Source of the DNA: Leishmania donovani
Lineage: Eukaryota; Euglenozoa; Kinetoplastea; Trypanosomatida; Trypanosomatidae
Reading direction: 5' to 3'
Length of the DNA stretch: 64,000 nucleotides
Assembly (NCBI RefSeq): GCF_000227135.1
Contig: NC_018253.1
Location: 704,762-768,761 of the forward strand
Below are positions 39,091-50,715 of the stretch, one piece after another. The position numbers were made by a program, and so were the translations under genes. Each line of letters starts with the position of its first letter. The stretch's first letter is position 1. Below the pieces are notes generated by a model. It saw only the letters and a program-made list of their open reading frames with translations, was not told the DNA's origin and made no database searches.

Positions 39091-41022
39091 AGAGCTTCCC
39101 CGAGTAGCACCATCGAGTCCTCCAGACTCCAGCGCTGAGAGTCTCCACGTCATACTGCGACATGCCACGGCTTGAAGCAACAAAAAGAGAGACATGAAAC
39201 ACAGACAGGGTGTAAAGGGTCTCAGAGGGTCCTGGCGTGAGGCTGACCGACTTCCTCCCTGAGCTCATCCGGCATGCACCTGGACCACGCCCTGCTGTCT
39301 GCACGATGGGACACCACCGTCTCCGCCATCGAGCCGGACCCTGAAGGCGTCCCGCCTGGACCGCGGCATTCAGTTCACCCGGGTCTTTGTGTGGCGCCGA
39401 TCATGCGGCACGCATCGGAAAAAGGAACGAGGAAGGACTACAGGAGTCCGTACGACACATGGCCCGATTCGAAGGCAGACGGTTCGTCCTAGACGACCCG
39501 GATGTAGCAGTAGGGGAGCGCCGGCAGATGAGCTGTGGCTGTATGCGTCTATTAACTGGCGAGCTCGTGGGAGAATGACACGCTCGAGGAAACACAGATA
39601 TTTAAACGTGTATGTATATATCGAGTAGCATCCCGTTCCCACCTTTTGCCCGCCGTTTCGCAATGAGTTGAAAGAGATTGCCATCCTCATCACCAGAATG
39701 CCTCCCCCCTCCCTCTCTCTCGCTCGCTGTTGTACTACGCGTTGTTTGTCTGCTGTTCTTTTTCTGTGTGTGTGCGTGGGTGGGTGGGTGCCTGTCACCT
39801 CTCTCTACATTGTTCGCCGTACATCCGAGTCTGCGCATGCGTGCTGTATGATGAGGCGCAGGCCATGTTTTCACTACATTGTCGTCCTCGTCCCTCCCCT
39901 TCCATTCTCTCTCTAAGTCCGTCTGTAGGAGGGAATGCCTTTGTGTTGGCGCGCAGCAACAGCGTGGACACAGCCCACAGGGTGTGATGGCAGGGGCCGC
40001 GGGCGATAGTAACATTTTCTGTTGATGTTCTTCCTTGCGGTACATGAAAGGCGTATTTACTTATATAGGTGCGTGTGTGTGTGTCTTTCTTTGTTTCTCT
40101 TCCTGTGTGTGCGTTTCCATTCCTGTACCACCGGTCACTAAGACCTCCCCTCCCCTCTCTTCTCTTTTCAGTGTGTGTGTGTGGTGTTGCTGGTGGGGGG
40201 AGGCGACTTTTTCTGTCGCCATCTCTCTCTATTATTTATTTTCTTATGCCTGTCTCTCTTTCTCTGTGCGTGCGTGTGCGTGTGTATGTGTATGTGCGTC
40301 TCTTTCTCTCTAAACTTCCTGCACCCCTCATTTTTCAACCTTCACTGGCTCCACGTGCCGAACAGAAAGAAAAAAGAATTTATGGGCTGCCCGTGCTTCT
40401 CTTTCGCTCACCGTGCCGCCAACCGCGCGCGCCTCAGCAATAAGCGACCTCGACGCGACGCACTGGGAGGAGTTCGCGAGGGAAAGGGAGAGGAGAGAGA
40501 GCACAAGGACGCAAGTTCCCCTATTTGTTTGTGTGACCATCCTGGGCCCCTAACTCTCTCTCTTGCCCCCTCCCCTCGCAAGTGCCTGTCTTCTCCCCCT
40601 CGCCTTCCCCTCCCCTTGAATGTGAGGTGTGTCGAGAGGGTTGCGCACGATGAGCATATGGATTGTGTGTCGTTTTGGTTGCTCTCTTCTTTGCGGTTTC
40701 CTGTGGCTGATGCGTTGCTGTTTTTTTGGTGTAGTTTGTTTGTGTCCCCATTTCGCCGTCGGGGTGCGCCCCTTCTCGAGGTTGTTTGGCAAACACGCAT
40801 ACGGCACGCACGTACGTACGTACACGCATAGTTTTGTACTCAACGCTGTCAATCGCTACAGCGTCGACCTCTCCACACACCCGACTGCCGTGCGCGCAAC
40901 GTGTAATCTCAGCAGAATAGAAGCGTTCCCCCACCTCCTTCCTTGTGTGATTATGAGTGTTGCCAGTATATAAAAATCCATGCATATTGTAAATATGTAT
41001 AGGTAGGTATATACGCGTGTGT

Positions 41023-41046
41023 ATGCATATGCATATGCATATGCAT
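41023..41046. repeat. (ATGCAT)n short array
   Basis: Four tandem ATGCAT-type hexamers inside AT-rich sequence with TATATA on the right side. A low-complexity intergenic repeat. Confidence 0.85.
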
Positions 41047-42223
41047 GTATATATATGTGTGTGATGATTAGCTCTCCCTCTTTTTGTTTGTTTAAGTGAT
41101 CCTCTTCTGTTTGCAACACACACACACACACACACACGCTGCGAAGCCGTGAGCCCCAAACAAATTTCTTCGGTTTGATATCCTTCCCTCTCTCCTCCCT
41201 CCCCCCTTGAAAAAAAAAACAAAGGAAAATTTAGGCCGACAAAAAAAGGAAACCGGGCGAATAAAAGGCCCACACGCGTTCCGGAGCGTTGTAGATCAGC
41301 AGCACACTATGCGCACATGTACTTCTTTTTTTTTGTAAAGTTGCGTTGCCCGTTGGCAGGAGAAGAAGAGGGCCAGTGCGGCTCACGGGGTGAGAGGGGG
41401 GGGGGGCGAGGAAAAGGCGGAGCCTTCTCCCTCCTCCTCGTGGTGACATCGACGAGATGAGCAAGAGAGGATGTCACGAAAGGTTGTGCTGGGAGAAGGG
41501 GGTGGGATTCAGGGAGGAGAGGGGAAGGTCCAGACTTTGGTTCTCCTGCCTTGATGACCGAACGCAATTGCCATCACCTGTGTGGGCTTTGGAGGCACTT
41601 CTCCAACGCTCCTCCCCTCACGCCCCGCTCCGCTGCCAGAGACTTTGACGGCTTTATCCCCGTCCCTCACTCTCGCTAGGCCACCGCGCCAGCTTCGATG
41701 GGCACCTTCCACCCATTACATCCCCCTCCTCGTCACCGAGGCGCAAGTGAGGAGGTATACATGAGCAAACACTAAACAAAAGAAGAGAAGATGCATTCTT
41801 GCTCGTCTCGGTGCTCGTGTCGTCGCCAGCTGTGCAGTTTATCGCGCTCCAGTTCTATCCTTCTATCCCTTTGTCGGCTCTGTTTTCTGTTGGTGTCTTC
41901 GCGTGTGTGCACATGAGCCACCGCATCAAAGAAGTGTTCGGGGTGGTGGGGGGTGACTCACGCCACGGCGCCTCCTTTCCAAGGTTTTGGCTGCTGCTGC
42001 TGCAGCAACAGCTGCGGCTCGCTCTCTCCCTTTCTTTGTCACGGCGCTGGGTGGCCATAATTCGCTTCCTCCACTTCGCCCATCATCACGGAAACGTACG
42101 ACAACTAACAAGCAGATAAACAACGAATAAAGCGCACACGATTACCGTCATTACCCGCCATCATCGCTGCCACTACCTCATAGGCAAAGCCGAGCACAGC
42201 ACTCTCGGAGCAGACTAGGTCAC

Positions 42224-43522
42224 ATGCTCACTCGACGACTTATAACGCAGCGCCGCCTTCGCAAGGCGTGCCGTGGGGGGCTCGACGGGCTCGCCGGCGC
42301 ACCTGTTGCTTCGTGTAGCTCTTTGCAATGGTACAGCACCGGCGCCTGCGCTCGCTCCCCACACAACAAAGGTGCCGGCTTCCCCACCACTGCTCTCCGG
42401 TGTGTCTTGAGTCACTACGACGCGTGCCGTGCCCCCATCGTGACCGCTTCGCCGATACGATCGAGTGCGACCTTCAGTTGCGCCTTGTCTGGGAGCTGGC
42501 GGCACGCCTCCAACACCGCCCGCAGCGGCGGCAAAGACATGGACATCGTGGATCAGGAGAAGCCGATTCACATCCGTGTTGCGGAGCAGAGGGATAGCCA
42601 AATCTACACGTACAGCGAGTACGTTGAGAAGCACGAGTTGGAGGAGCGAGCGGGGCGGACGATAAGCGAGGCCGTGGATGAGATGCGCGACAACCCCGTG
42701 TGGATGCTGTGGGCACTGGGATTTCTGACGCTCGGTGTCGTGACCGTCGTCATATCGATTCGGATACGCCGGGAACAGATGCGCTTTGACCCAAAACTGC
42801 GCGCGGTGAAATCCTTCGACAGCCCAGAGGGGCCCAGCATCGGTGGGCCGTTCAGCTTGGTGGACGTCAGGACGGGAAAGCGTGTCACGGATGTGGACAT
42901 GAAGGGCAAGTGGCTGTACATATACTTTGGGTTCACGAACTGCCCTGACGTGTGCCCGGAGGAGATGGCGAAGATGGCCCGCGTCATCAAGCACCTCGAC
43001 AAGAAGGTCGGAAAAGACTACTGGCAGCCCATCTTTATCTCCCTCGACCCGAAGCGCGACACGCCGGCGAAGATACGAGAGTACTTGAGCGACTTCTCGC
43101 CACGCATCATGGGCCTGGTGGGGACGCAGGCCGAGGTCGAGGCGGCGGCCCGGCAGTACCGCGTCTACTTCGCCATCCCAGATGAGGAGGCCATGTCCGA
43201 GGACGACTACCTGGTGGACCATTCCATCATCATGTACCTCATCGACCCCGAGGGGCGCTTCTCCGACTACACCACGAAGGAGTTCCAGTGGTTTGAGAGC
43301 TACAGCAAGCTGCTGCGCCGCATGATGGACTACGAGCGGCATAAAGCGACAGTGGAGCAGCAGCGTGCGCAGCGCGGTGAGGCCCCGCTGGCAGATGGAG
43401 AGGCACCTGCCAACTTGGAGATTGCGAATTTGGCGTCGATGCTCGACAACGCCGAAGCCAAGGCGATGGAGGAGGAGGCGCTGCATCATCAGCCGAAGGG
43501 TTTGTCGTCGCTTCGATCATGA
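42224..43522 (+). CDS. SCO1: SCO1/SenC-type cytochrome c oxidase assembly protein
   Basis: Predicted 432-residue mitochondrial inner-membrane copper chaperone that delivers copper to the CuA site of cytochrome c oxidase subunit II. Residues 1-120 are Arg/Ser/Ala-rich with few acids, fitting a mitochondrial presequence. A single membrane segment lies at about 159-181 (WMLWALGFLTLGVVTVV). The thioredoxin-fold domain follows (about 205-375) with the copper-binding C240-P-D-V-C244 in FGFTNCPDVCPEEM, FISLDPKRDTP, and the third ligand H333 in VDHSIIMYLIDPEG. All ligands are present. The C-terminal 60 residues (Glu/Ala-rich) extend beyond the usual end. The ATG at 42224 gives the Arg-rich leader; the nearest acceptor AGs lie near 42112. 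It is longer than typical SCO1 (about 300 residues) mainly because of the N-terminus. Confidence 0.95.
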   Translation: MLTRRLITQRRLRKACRGGLDGLAGAPVASCSSLQWYSTGACARSPHNKGAGFPTTALRCVLSHYDACRAPIVTASPIRSSATFSCALSGSWRHASNTARSGGKDMDIVDQEKPIHIRVAEQRDSQIYTYSEYVEKHELEERAGRTISEAVDEMRDNPVWMLWALGFLTLGVVTVVISIRIRREQMRFDPKLRAVKSFDSPEGPSIGGPFSLVDVRTGKRVTDVDMKGKWLYIYFGFTNCPDVCPEEMAKMARVIKHLDKKVGKDYWQPIFISLDPKRDTPAKIREYLSDFSPRIMGLVGTQAEVEAAARQYRVYFAIPDEEAMSEDDYLVDHSIIMYLIDPEGRFSDYTTKEFQWFESYSKLLRRMMDYERHKATVEQQRAQRGEAPLADGEAPANLEIANLASMLDNAEAKAMEEEALHHQPKGLSSLRS

Positions 43523-44309
43523 GCCCATCAAGCACGTCAGCAACTCCCCCCTCCCCCCAAAAGGAAGAGGGCAAACCTTTGCTAAACTGGCAGACAAATC
43601 TACACGAACGTGGTGCGTTGATGCGGATGAAACGAATCAAATTGAGTGCCCTCAAAGATGCACTGCGCGCCATTCGCACGTGCGCTTGTTGCGTGTGTGC
43701 CGTGTCAGAGGTGGATGCGTTGCCGCCATCTCATCGCACGTGATGACGAAAACCAAAAACAAAAAGCGCACACACAGAGAGAGGCGGGCAAAGGGACGCA
43801 TGCGCGTGTGGCCGTCGTGTTCTTCGGTGCACACGTCTCTCTCTTGATGAGCGCATGTGTGTGTGTGTGTGCCGGAGGGCGAGTGTGGGCATAGGTCTTC
43901 TCCCCCCCCCTCTCCCACCGTGGTTCATCTCACCTCTTCTTCATCCCAACAGTTAGACTCCCTCTTCGTCTCCGTTCTACCCTCTTTGTGGATCATTTTC
44001 TTTTTTTTTGCTGTCTTGCCTCGCTCTCCACTTCCAGTGTGCCGATTGCGCTCCCACACTCGTTCGCTCTACTTTGTGACGTTTCCTCTCCCCCTCACCG
44101 CCCCCCTCCAAACACACACACACACACACACACACCCTTTCCCTTTTTCTTCTGGCAGCAACACGCTGCCGCTCTGTTCGTTCAACAGGTCTCTCCACAC
44201 ATCGTACCGCCACTTCTAATACTCATCATACTCTTTCCATCATTGCTAACGCTTCGGTTCCGTCTCTGTTCCTCCACTCCTTTGCATACCCCACGAACAC
44301 CACATAACG
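43523..44309. other. Intergenic region
   Basis: No supported gene. T/C-rich sequence with a (CA)n run at about 44113-44135, then CCCTTTTTCTTCTGGCAG with AG at 44157-44158, a good spliced-leader acceptor about 150 bases before the next start. Confidence 0.7.
44136..44158 (+). promoter_or_regulatory. Polypyrimidine tract and probable spliced-leader acceptor
   Basis: An almost pure C/T tract directly followed by GGCAG (AG at 44157-44158), upstream of the small module protein at 44310. Confidence 0.6.
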
Positions 44310-44930
44310 ATGTCCCGCCGTGAGAGCTGTATCTGGCACCCGATGCCCGAGGAGGTGCGCCGTTCCTCCGTCCAGTCGCGCCGCGCGTCGCTGGCAGCCG
44401 GTCGTCGCAAGAGCTTGAACGTGAGCGGGCCTGACTGGGACGTGGAGGCCCCGCCGACCCCGTACTACGGCGACTACAGCGCGCGTGGGAACGCGGCGGA
44501 GGCGCACACCTCGCGCGAGGCCGCTGCGCCACTGGCGGAGCCCTCCAAGAAGTTGCAGCAGGCCGATGAGGCGGCTTGCGGGGAGGCGTCGCCGGGCACG
44601 GTTGTGGTTTCGTCGAAGCCGATGGAAGACGAGGCGGCCTTCCGCATAAGTCGCACTCGCCACACGGTGCGCTTCCATGGCGAAAAGTGGGCGAAGGTGC
44701 TTCGCAAGCGCCACGCCGAGATCGCGGCATGCTTCATGGAGGACATCAAGGACGGCGCGTCTGTCATGGCCGATGAGGCGAAGCGGCTCAAGATCAGAAT
44801 GAGCGACTGTATGGAGGTGACGTTCGTCACGTACAGCGGCAGCCGTGCACGCCAAAAAGCGATCCACCTGGCGCTCCAGAATTACAGCTTCCCCAAGACT
44901 TGCCAGCGGTACACGAGCTTTGAGGCGTGA
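44310..44930 (+). CDS. Small single-module paralogue of the giant repeat protein
   Basis: Predicted 206-residue protein. Residues 1-110 are Arg/Ser/Ala-rich and likely disordered, with basic patches near the start (VRRSSVQSRRASLAAGRRKS). Residues 122-203 form one copy of the module found 20 times in the protein encoded at 25138: F122-H-G-E-K-W start, helix IAACFMEDIKDGASV, a strand (MEVTFVTYSG) where others read GSLxV, and the ending YSFPKTCQRYTSF in place of Y-x-Y-x-x-VWALY. The domain ends at the C-terminus with no tail. Similarity to the 50035 gene is in overall plan more than in detail. It could act as a partner or cap of the larger proteins; no function is known to me. The start is the only sensible ATG, 150 bases after a strong acceptor. 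Confidence 0.78.
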   Translation: MSRRESCIWHPMPEEVRRSSVQSRRASLAAGRRKSLNVSGPDWDVEAPPTPYYGDYSARGNAAEAHTSREAAAPLAEPSKKLQQADEAACGEASPGTVVVSSKPMEDEAAFRISRTRHTVRFHGEKWAKVLRKRHAEIAACFMEDIKDGASVMADEAKRLKIRMSDCMEVTFVTYSGSRARQKAIHLALQNYSFPKTCQRYTSFEA

Positions 44931-45769
44931 GGTGCAGGCAGGCGGCCGCGCGCACAAGCGCACACGCGCACGCACTTTTATCCCCGTTGTGCTTGCGCTC
45001 CTCTCTCGCTCGCTTCTTCCCCCCCGGTCTCGCCACACGCCCGCAACGGGGCGATGGAAAGAGAGGGGCGAGAGGGAGGGAGAGAGACACGCAAGAAGAG
45101 GCTCACACCTGGCCCACCGCAACACATGACCACGTGAGTGCCCGGCGGTAATTTCAGCTACCCCACCCACCTACCCGCTGACACACCGAAGGAGAAGACT
45201 GAGCACAAGGACCCCTCGCCGTGTGCGGCGCGAAAAGGAAACCACGCTCAGCCCTCCATTGCGCCGCGTCAGAGCAAGGCGAGCACCCGAAGCAGAAAAA
45301 GAAAACAAAGACAAAAAAAACAACGGCGACGATTGGGCACGTGCGTGCGGCAGTGGGGAGGTGGCGGTGGTCGCGGGGGAAGATGAAGCGAACAGCGGCC
45401 GGGTGGCGAAAGATGGGTGCGTGACCACGGCAACGAAGCGGGCGCGTGTGGGGGCCGGTGGATTGGAGGTGCGGTGAGGGTGATGGATGGAGAGAAAATG
45501 ACGACAGAGGAGGTGGCGGCAACTTCGGCGGAGGAGACAGAGAAGGAGCGAGAAAGGAAAAAGAAGAAGCCCTAAAAGGAGAAGCGAAGCGAAGCGCGTG
45601 TCAAGCAGCGCGTACCTGTGACATGCGGAAGCGCTTCTATTCGGGACTGTGGTATGGCAACTCTTCCATACGCCTCCCGGCCCGCTTCTATTTTCTGCGG
45701 TGCTTTTTTTGTCTAGTGTGTCTCTTCCAATCTTTTACGCGCGCACACACATATATGTAAGCATACACG

Positions 45770-45798
45770 TATATATATATATATATATACATATATAT
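45770..45798. repeat. (TA)n microsatellite
   Basis: Alternating TA run in intergenic sequence. Similar shorter AT runs occur near 47088-47103 and 48254-48272. Confidence 0.9.
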
Positions 45799-48700
45799 TA
45801 AGCATATAAACATAGATGTGTACATGCATGTATGTTTATGTGTATACACACATTCTCTCTGTTTCGCCCTCATGCCGACGAATGCGTCTACCTGCGTGTG
45901 CACGTCGCCTTTCCTTCACTCTCTTGCAGCCCCAGTACACACAAAAACACACACCTTCGCTGTCTGTATCGATATTTTTTGCTGTAGCGTGGATTCTTTT
46001 CCCTTTTCTTTTCCTTCTTTTCCTCTTCACCTTCGCTTGCTACGTCGCCCTGTGATGCCGATTCCGCATCCCTTTCCTTTTTCAGAGTGTTCGCCTCTTC
46101 TTGCACACATACTGGATGCCGTGGTGCTCTTCTCCCATTGTCTTTTTTCATCTCTTCCTTCTGCGCGCTTGTGTTGGAGTCTGTCTTGGTGCGCGCGTAG
46201 CATTTCTCTGTCGTGCTGATCCGCCCCAGATGAGGGGGTCTGGCTTCCTCCATGTGATAGCATCTCCCCTCTCTCTATCCTCCGCAGTGTACACCCGCAC
46301 ACTGCCGGACACATGCGCACACACACACAGACAAACGTATCAGCACCCGTAGCCGTCACTGTGGAGCGTAGAGGCACGTGCAGAAACGAACTAAACCAAG
46401 GAGAAGTCGATTGCCCCCACCCCCTCCCTCCTTCTCTCTCTCCCGCACGCCCTCTGTTGGCTCATCGTTGTCTTTTCCTCCTCTCCCCCTTTTTTTCGGC
46501 TTTGTGTTTGCCTTGTGCACCGCCTCTTGTTGCCCCTCCTTCTCCCTGCCTCGCGTAGTGAAGAAACAACAGCCGAGAAAGGGAAGGAGAGGGAAGAAGG
46601 ACAGGTGCTCGTACACGCATACGCAATCAGCGCACAGAGCGACAGAGTGACCCATGATCCCTTTTCGACTCTGCCTTCTCAGCGTCCCCAGTGGGCGCAG
46701 GCGAAAGAGAAAAAAATAGGGAAGCGACCGAGCGAGAGACGCCACACCTCCTGGAGCAACGTCGAGGGCAGCATACAGGAGGGACAAGAAGAAATAAGAC
46801 GAATTACACACGATGCAGTGGCGGCTCTGTACGGCACTTACCCTCATCCACATTTCGGCCTTTTCTGTGCCTTACGGATTTGTGTCGCTGTGCGTGCATG
46901 AGGGCCTCCTTTTTCGTTCGTTCATCTCATTTTTCCTTTGTCTTTTCATCTCAAGTACTTCCAGCTCTTCTTTGCCTCTGGTCTGTGTTGTGCCGTGTGT
47001 GCGTGTGCCGTGTACGTAAATGTGTGTATGTGCATGCATGTGTATGCATGCGTACATGCGCAGATATATGGGCTGGCGCGTATGTGTATATATATATATA
47101 TATGTGTGTGTGTGTGCCGTGTGTGGCCTATTCTTGTTCTCCAGTAGCAACTCCCACCCCCAAAGAATGCATCCACATGTCTTTTGCCGCCGATATATAC
47201 GTTTATGTGTGTGTGTGTGTGCGTGTGCGTCGGCGTTGCTCGAAGCAGACACACACGTACACACACACACACACACATACATCAAGAAAAGGCAAAAAAA
47301 AGCAGCAGCAGCAGCGGCGGGGTGGGTGAGAGACGCACACACGCACGTAAGATATATTGATATGTGCCACAGTGAAAAGAAAAAAGCGGACAAAAGCGAA
47401 GGCCGATGCCAAACAAGGAAGATCACGACACTGCAGAGAAGATGCTCTCTTTCTCGATCACTCTCGTTTTCCTGTCTGTTGCCGTTGTTCAGCTCGTCTT
47501 CGACATATTCCTTTATCTGTTCGTCCCACGACTCCTACCATTGCTGTACCGTTGTCATTGATCCCTGGTGTACCAAGGCCGCAGACGGATAGGCAAGCAC
47601 AAGCACCGTCTCGATGATGGTGGAAGTGTTTATGTGTATGCGCGCATGTGCTATTATTCGCCTCATTCTTTCTTTTATTATTTATGTATTGATGCTATTT
47701 CGGTTGGCAGAGACCATTGAGTGCACATTATGCACGCCGTTGTGAAACTTGGTGCGTCTCTCATTTTGCTTTCAGGTGTGTGCGTGTGTGCTGAGCTGCT
47801 TGCTTGCGTGCGAGAGAGGTAGGAGGCAAAGGAAGGCGGTCGCTGCATGCGCGCGCGCGGGCTTGCAAGCTCAACCCTCATTGCGCACGCCACTTCATTG
47901 TACTCATATTCCCTCTCCGCCGCCACCACCGCCATCTGTAGGTGCGGGAGAAGAGGAAGCGAAGCAACAAACATCAATCAACTGCAAGACAAAAAAGTGT
48001 AAAAGGAACCTGCAACACAATCGTACACCACCCGCGCACACGGGATACCATCACGTGTGATGCTATGAGTGCGTGCGGTGGCATCGTGGTCGCTTGCTGT
48101 GCTCTGTCTCTCTCTCCTTTCGTGTTCTTGTTCATCCTCTCCTGTCCTTCTTTTTTCTCTTTTGTTTTTGTGCATTTTTTGCGTGTTGGCCATAATCCGT
48201 CTTTCCCTTGTGCTGTTATGCTGTTGTGTGTCTTACTTCGTCGTTCGCCGTTGCATATATATATATATATATGCATAGTTTTTTTTTGTATTCTGGTTTG
48301 TGTGCACACGCGCGTGATGCCGCCATTATCACCGCCCTTCCCCCTCGTCTTCTTTCTTTTTTATTCTTCTGTTTCGTGCCCTCGAGTGGAGTGCGGACGC
48401 GCTTAGTCGTTGTTCTCTTGGCTCTCCCCGGCGCCCGGGAGTGGTAGTCGTGCGAGTCTTCTGTTTGTTTCGTAAAGGCCTCCCTGCCTGCGTGCCTGCG
48501 TCTCTCGCTTTCTGTAGGTGTACATGTAAGTACATATACATGCATGCGTTTATGTGTGTGTGTGTTGGGCATACGTGCTCGCTCGGTGTAGGTGCGCGTG
48601 ACTGATTGTGTGCACCCCCCATCGCTGCCCACTTTATTCTCTCCTCCCTCTCTCTTCCTCACCTCTTCCACCGAATGCATTCTTGTATGCCTTGGTGCTT

Positions 48701-49970
48701 CGCAGATTCTTGTCGCCCCCCTCCTCCATCATCATCCCCAGACTTTTTTTTCGTGGCTTCTCTCTTGCGTCTAGTCCCTACTAAAACCGCTGTTGACAAT
48801 TATGAGCAGCATCCTCATCGCCGTTTATCTCCCAACCCCTCTTCCCACCCCTCCTTTGTTTTCTTGCGTGTGCGTGCACGTTTGTCCGGCTTGCTCGCGG
48901 TACCGAGAGCATGAGCAACAACAACGAGCCCAAAGTCGAAAAAGCTGCTCGTGGTGTCGGGGGGTGGTGGTGGGCAGGGTGGATGGATGTCGTCGCGGAA
49001 AAAGCCAAGAGGCGAAACAAAGGCTGGGGCGGGGGGGGGGGAAGGTTGGCGGAGGGAGACAAAGAAGGAGGCAGGCAAGAGTGAGTGGGCGCGGATAAAG
49101 GATGAGTGGTGGTGTGGTGCGGTGTGTGTGTGCGCGCGAGGCAGAGGTGAAGGAAAGGATCTCTGTGCTTATATATGCGTAGATGTGTATGTACAGCTAT
49201 GCAGTGCGAGGCGTCGAAACAGGCATCGTGTGCTCTTTCTCTTAGACTAGGATAGTCCAGTCAAGCCGCAATCGAAAAGAGCGAGCGAGCGAAACACACT
49301 CACGCACACACCATTCCTTTTCCTTCCTCACACGAACGCACACGCATGAGCGCACACAGAGGAGGATAGCCAGCTGGCAACAGCGACACCAGCGACGAGG
49401 CAGGCGCGAAGAGAAAAACAAAAAATGAGCGACGACAAAAACTTTTTTCGTTGTTTCCAAAAAGAGGTTAGAAGTATTGCGGTGAAACGGCATCATCATC
49501 ATAGGAACGAAAAAAAAGAGGCAGATGTGGCAGGCGCAATCAAGAGCGCAGTTGGGAGCGCGCGCCTCTGGAGTCGTTGCTGCTCTGCTTGTATGCTTGC
49601 GTGTTCGAGCAGCACACAAACAACCGTAGAGAACAAGAGGCGCACAGGTGATGCACAATGAAGTCATCGGCGCCGAAGGAAGTTCGCGCGTTGCCTCTCT
49701 CTTCTCTCTCGTCTCAATTCTTCATGCGCATCAACGACTCTCTATCTCTTCCCCGCATATGCCTCTGTACGCGCATGCGCACAAAAAGAAGTCGCCAAGC
49801 AGCACATTACGAGAAAAAGAAGGTAACAATACAAGGTGGAACAGAGCTCACTTCACGCACATCGCTACACTCAGGACTACGCATACACGCATACGCGTGT
49901 TCTCCATCTTCCGCGGCCTACACCACTTGCATCCTTAGCAAGGTATCCACTCTCATTATCGCGATTACCA

Positions 49971-49998
49971 GCATCTCCATTTTCTTCCCCAAACCCAG
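49971..49998 (+). promoter_or_regulatory. Polypyrimidine tract and probable spliced-leader acceptor
   Basis: C/T-rich sequence followed by AAACCCAG, with AG at 49997-49998, only 36 bases before the ATG at 50035. Confidence 0.45.
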
Positions 49999-50034
49999 CA
50001 AGATTGCAACTGTCTCCCCCCGCCTGCGTGATCC

Positions 50035-50715
50035 ATGCCCGCGTCTGTGCACAGCGACGACAGCGAGAGCCGCAAGAAGACTGCCCGGAACAGCGACGGC
50101 GATAGCGGTGATCGCATCATCGACGGACTCCGCTACCCGCGTCCGGGGCGTCAGATTGATCAGTTTGGGTTTGAGCTGACCACCCACAGCTTGCACTTCC
50201 ACGGGTGTGATTGGGATATCCCGTTGACGCAGAAGCGCGATGAGCTGACGAAGGCCTTCATGCAGGATGCCGCGGAGGCCACAAACGAGCCAGAGGAGAA
50301 CATCCGCAACCTTCGCTTCATTGTTACGCCGACACACCTCGACGCGAAGTTCACGGTGCGCCACAAGGTCCACGTGTCGAAGGACAAGGTGCACAAGATG
50401 CTCTCTTCCTCCAAGTGGACGCTTGTGAAGGCACTATATGAGCCTCGGCAGAAGATGCGGCGGCCGAATAAACCGGCCAAGGCCCGCGCCGGCCACAGGG
50501 GAGCCCAGGACGACCAGCCGATGCTTGGTTCGAACCGACGAACACCTTCGCACAACCTTAGCTTCTTTGGTCGCGCCAACGTCGGCGCCGAGGGCCCTGA
50601 GTTCGAGGACCACGCCGACGACGGTGAGGAGCCCGTGGCGTACGAGCATCAACTGGACGCGAAGATGCGGCGCACGACAAGTGGGCTCTTCATCTCCGTC
50701 GGCCTTGCTGCATAG
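50035..50715 (+). CDS. Second small single-module paralogue
   Basis: Predicted 226-residue protein with one module at residues 55-136: F55-H-G-C-D-W start, helix LTKAFMQDAAEATNEPEEN, strand LDAKFTVRHKVHVSKDKV and ending WTLVKALYEP, close to the Y-x-x-VWALY end of the giant protein's modules. The first 54 residues are charged, with a Lys/Arg/Ser/Asp-rich start (SDDSESRKKTARNSDGD). The tail (137-226) is basic near 140-165, then acidic and ends with a hydrophobic SGLFISVGLAA. It belongs with the genes at 25138, 34736 and 44310 in one local family. The first ATG after the acceptor is used. I recognise no enzyme motif or membrane segment; a scaffold or adaptor role is inference. Confidence 0.78.
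   Translation: MPASVHSDDSESRKKTARNSDGDSGDRIIDGLRYPRPGRQIDQFGFELTTHSLHFHGCDWDIPLTQKRDELTKAFMQDAAEATNEPEENIRNLRFIVTPTHLDAKFTVRHKVHVSKDKVHKMLSSSKWTLVKALYEPRQKMRRPNKPAKARAGHRGAQDDQPMLGSNRRTPSHNLSFFGRANVGAEGPEFEDHADDGEEPVAYEHQLDAKMRRTTSGLFISVGLAA

Larger units (their letters stand above)
37148..42223. other. 5 kb region without an intact gene
   Basis: No intact gene. It contains GT/CT-rich sequence, (CA)n at 37900-37927, the retroelement remnant at about 38237-39090, a complex but non-coding-looking stretch to about 39600, GT- and T-rich sequence to 41000, an ATGCAT array at 41023-41046 and purine/pyrimidine-rich sequence up to the SCO1 leader. The AGs at 42111-42115 are the likely SCO1 splice acceptors. 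Confidence 0.65.
44931..50034. other. 5.1 kb region without a supported gene
   Basis: Only simple and low-complexity sequence: purine-rich at 45050-45580, (TA)n at about 45770-45798, long CT-rich tracts, GT/CA microsatellites near 47090-47280, (AT)n at about 48254-48272 and G-rich sequence near 49020. Many open frames exist, but their translations are Ser/Leu/Cys- or Thr/His-rich artefacts. The C/T-rich tract ending CCCAAACCCAG (AG at 49997-49998) is the likely acceptor for the gene at 50035. Confidence 0.6.

Noticed and set aside
44931..50034. Several frames of 100-210 codons with apparent hydrophobic segments
   Set aside because: The hydrophobicity comes from T/C-rich and GT-rich simple sequence (Leu, Phe, Ser, Val, Cys). 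Overlapping frames on both strands are equally open and none shows a motif.
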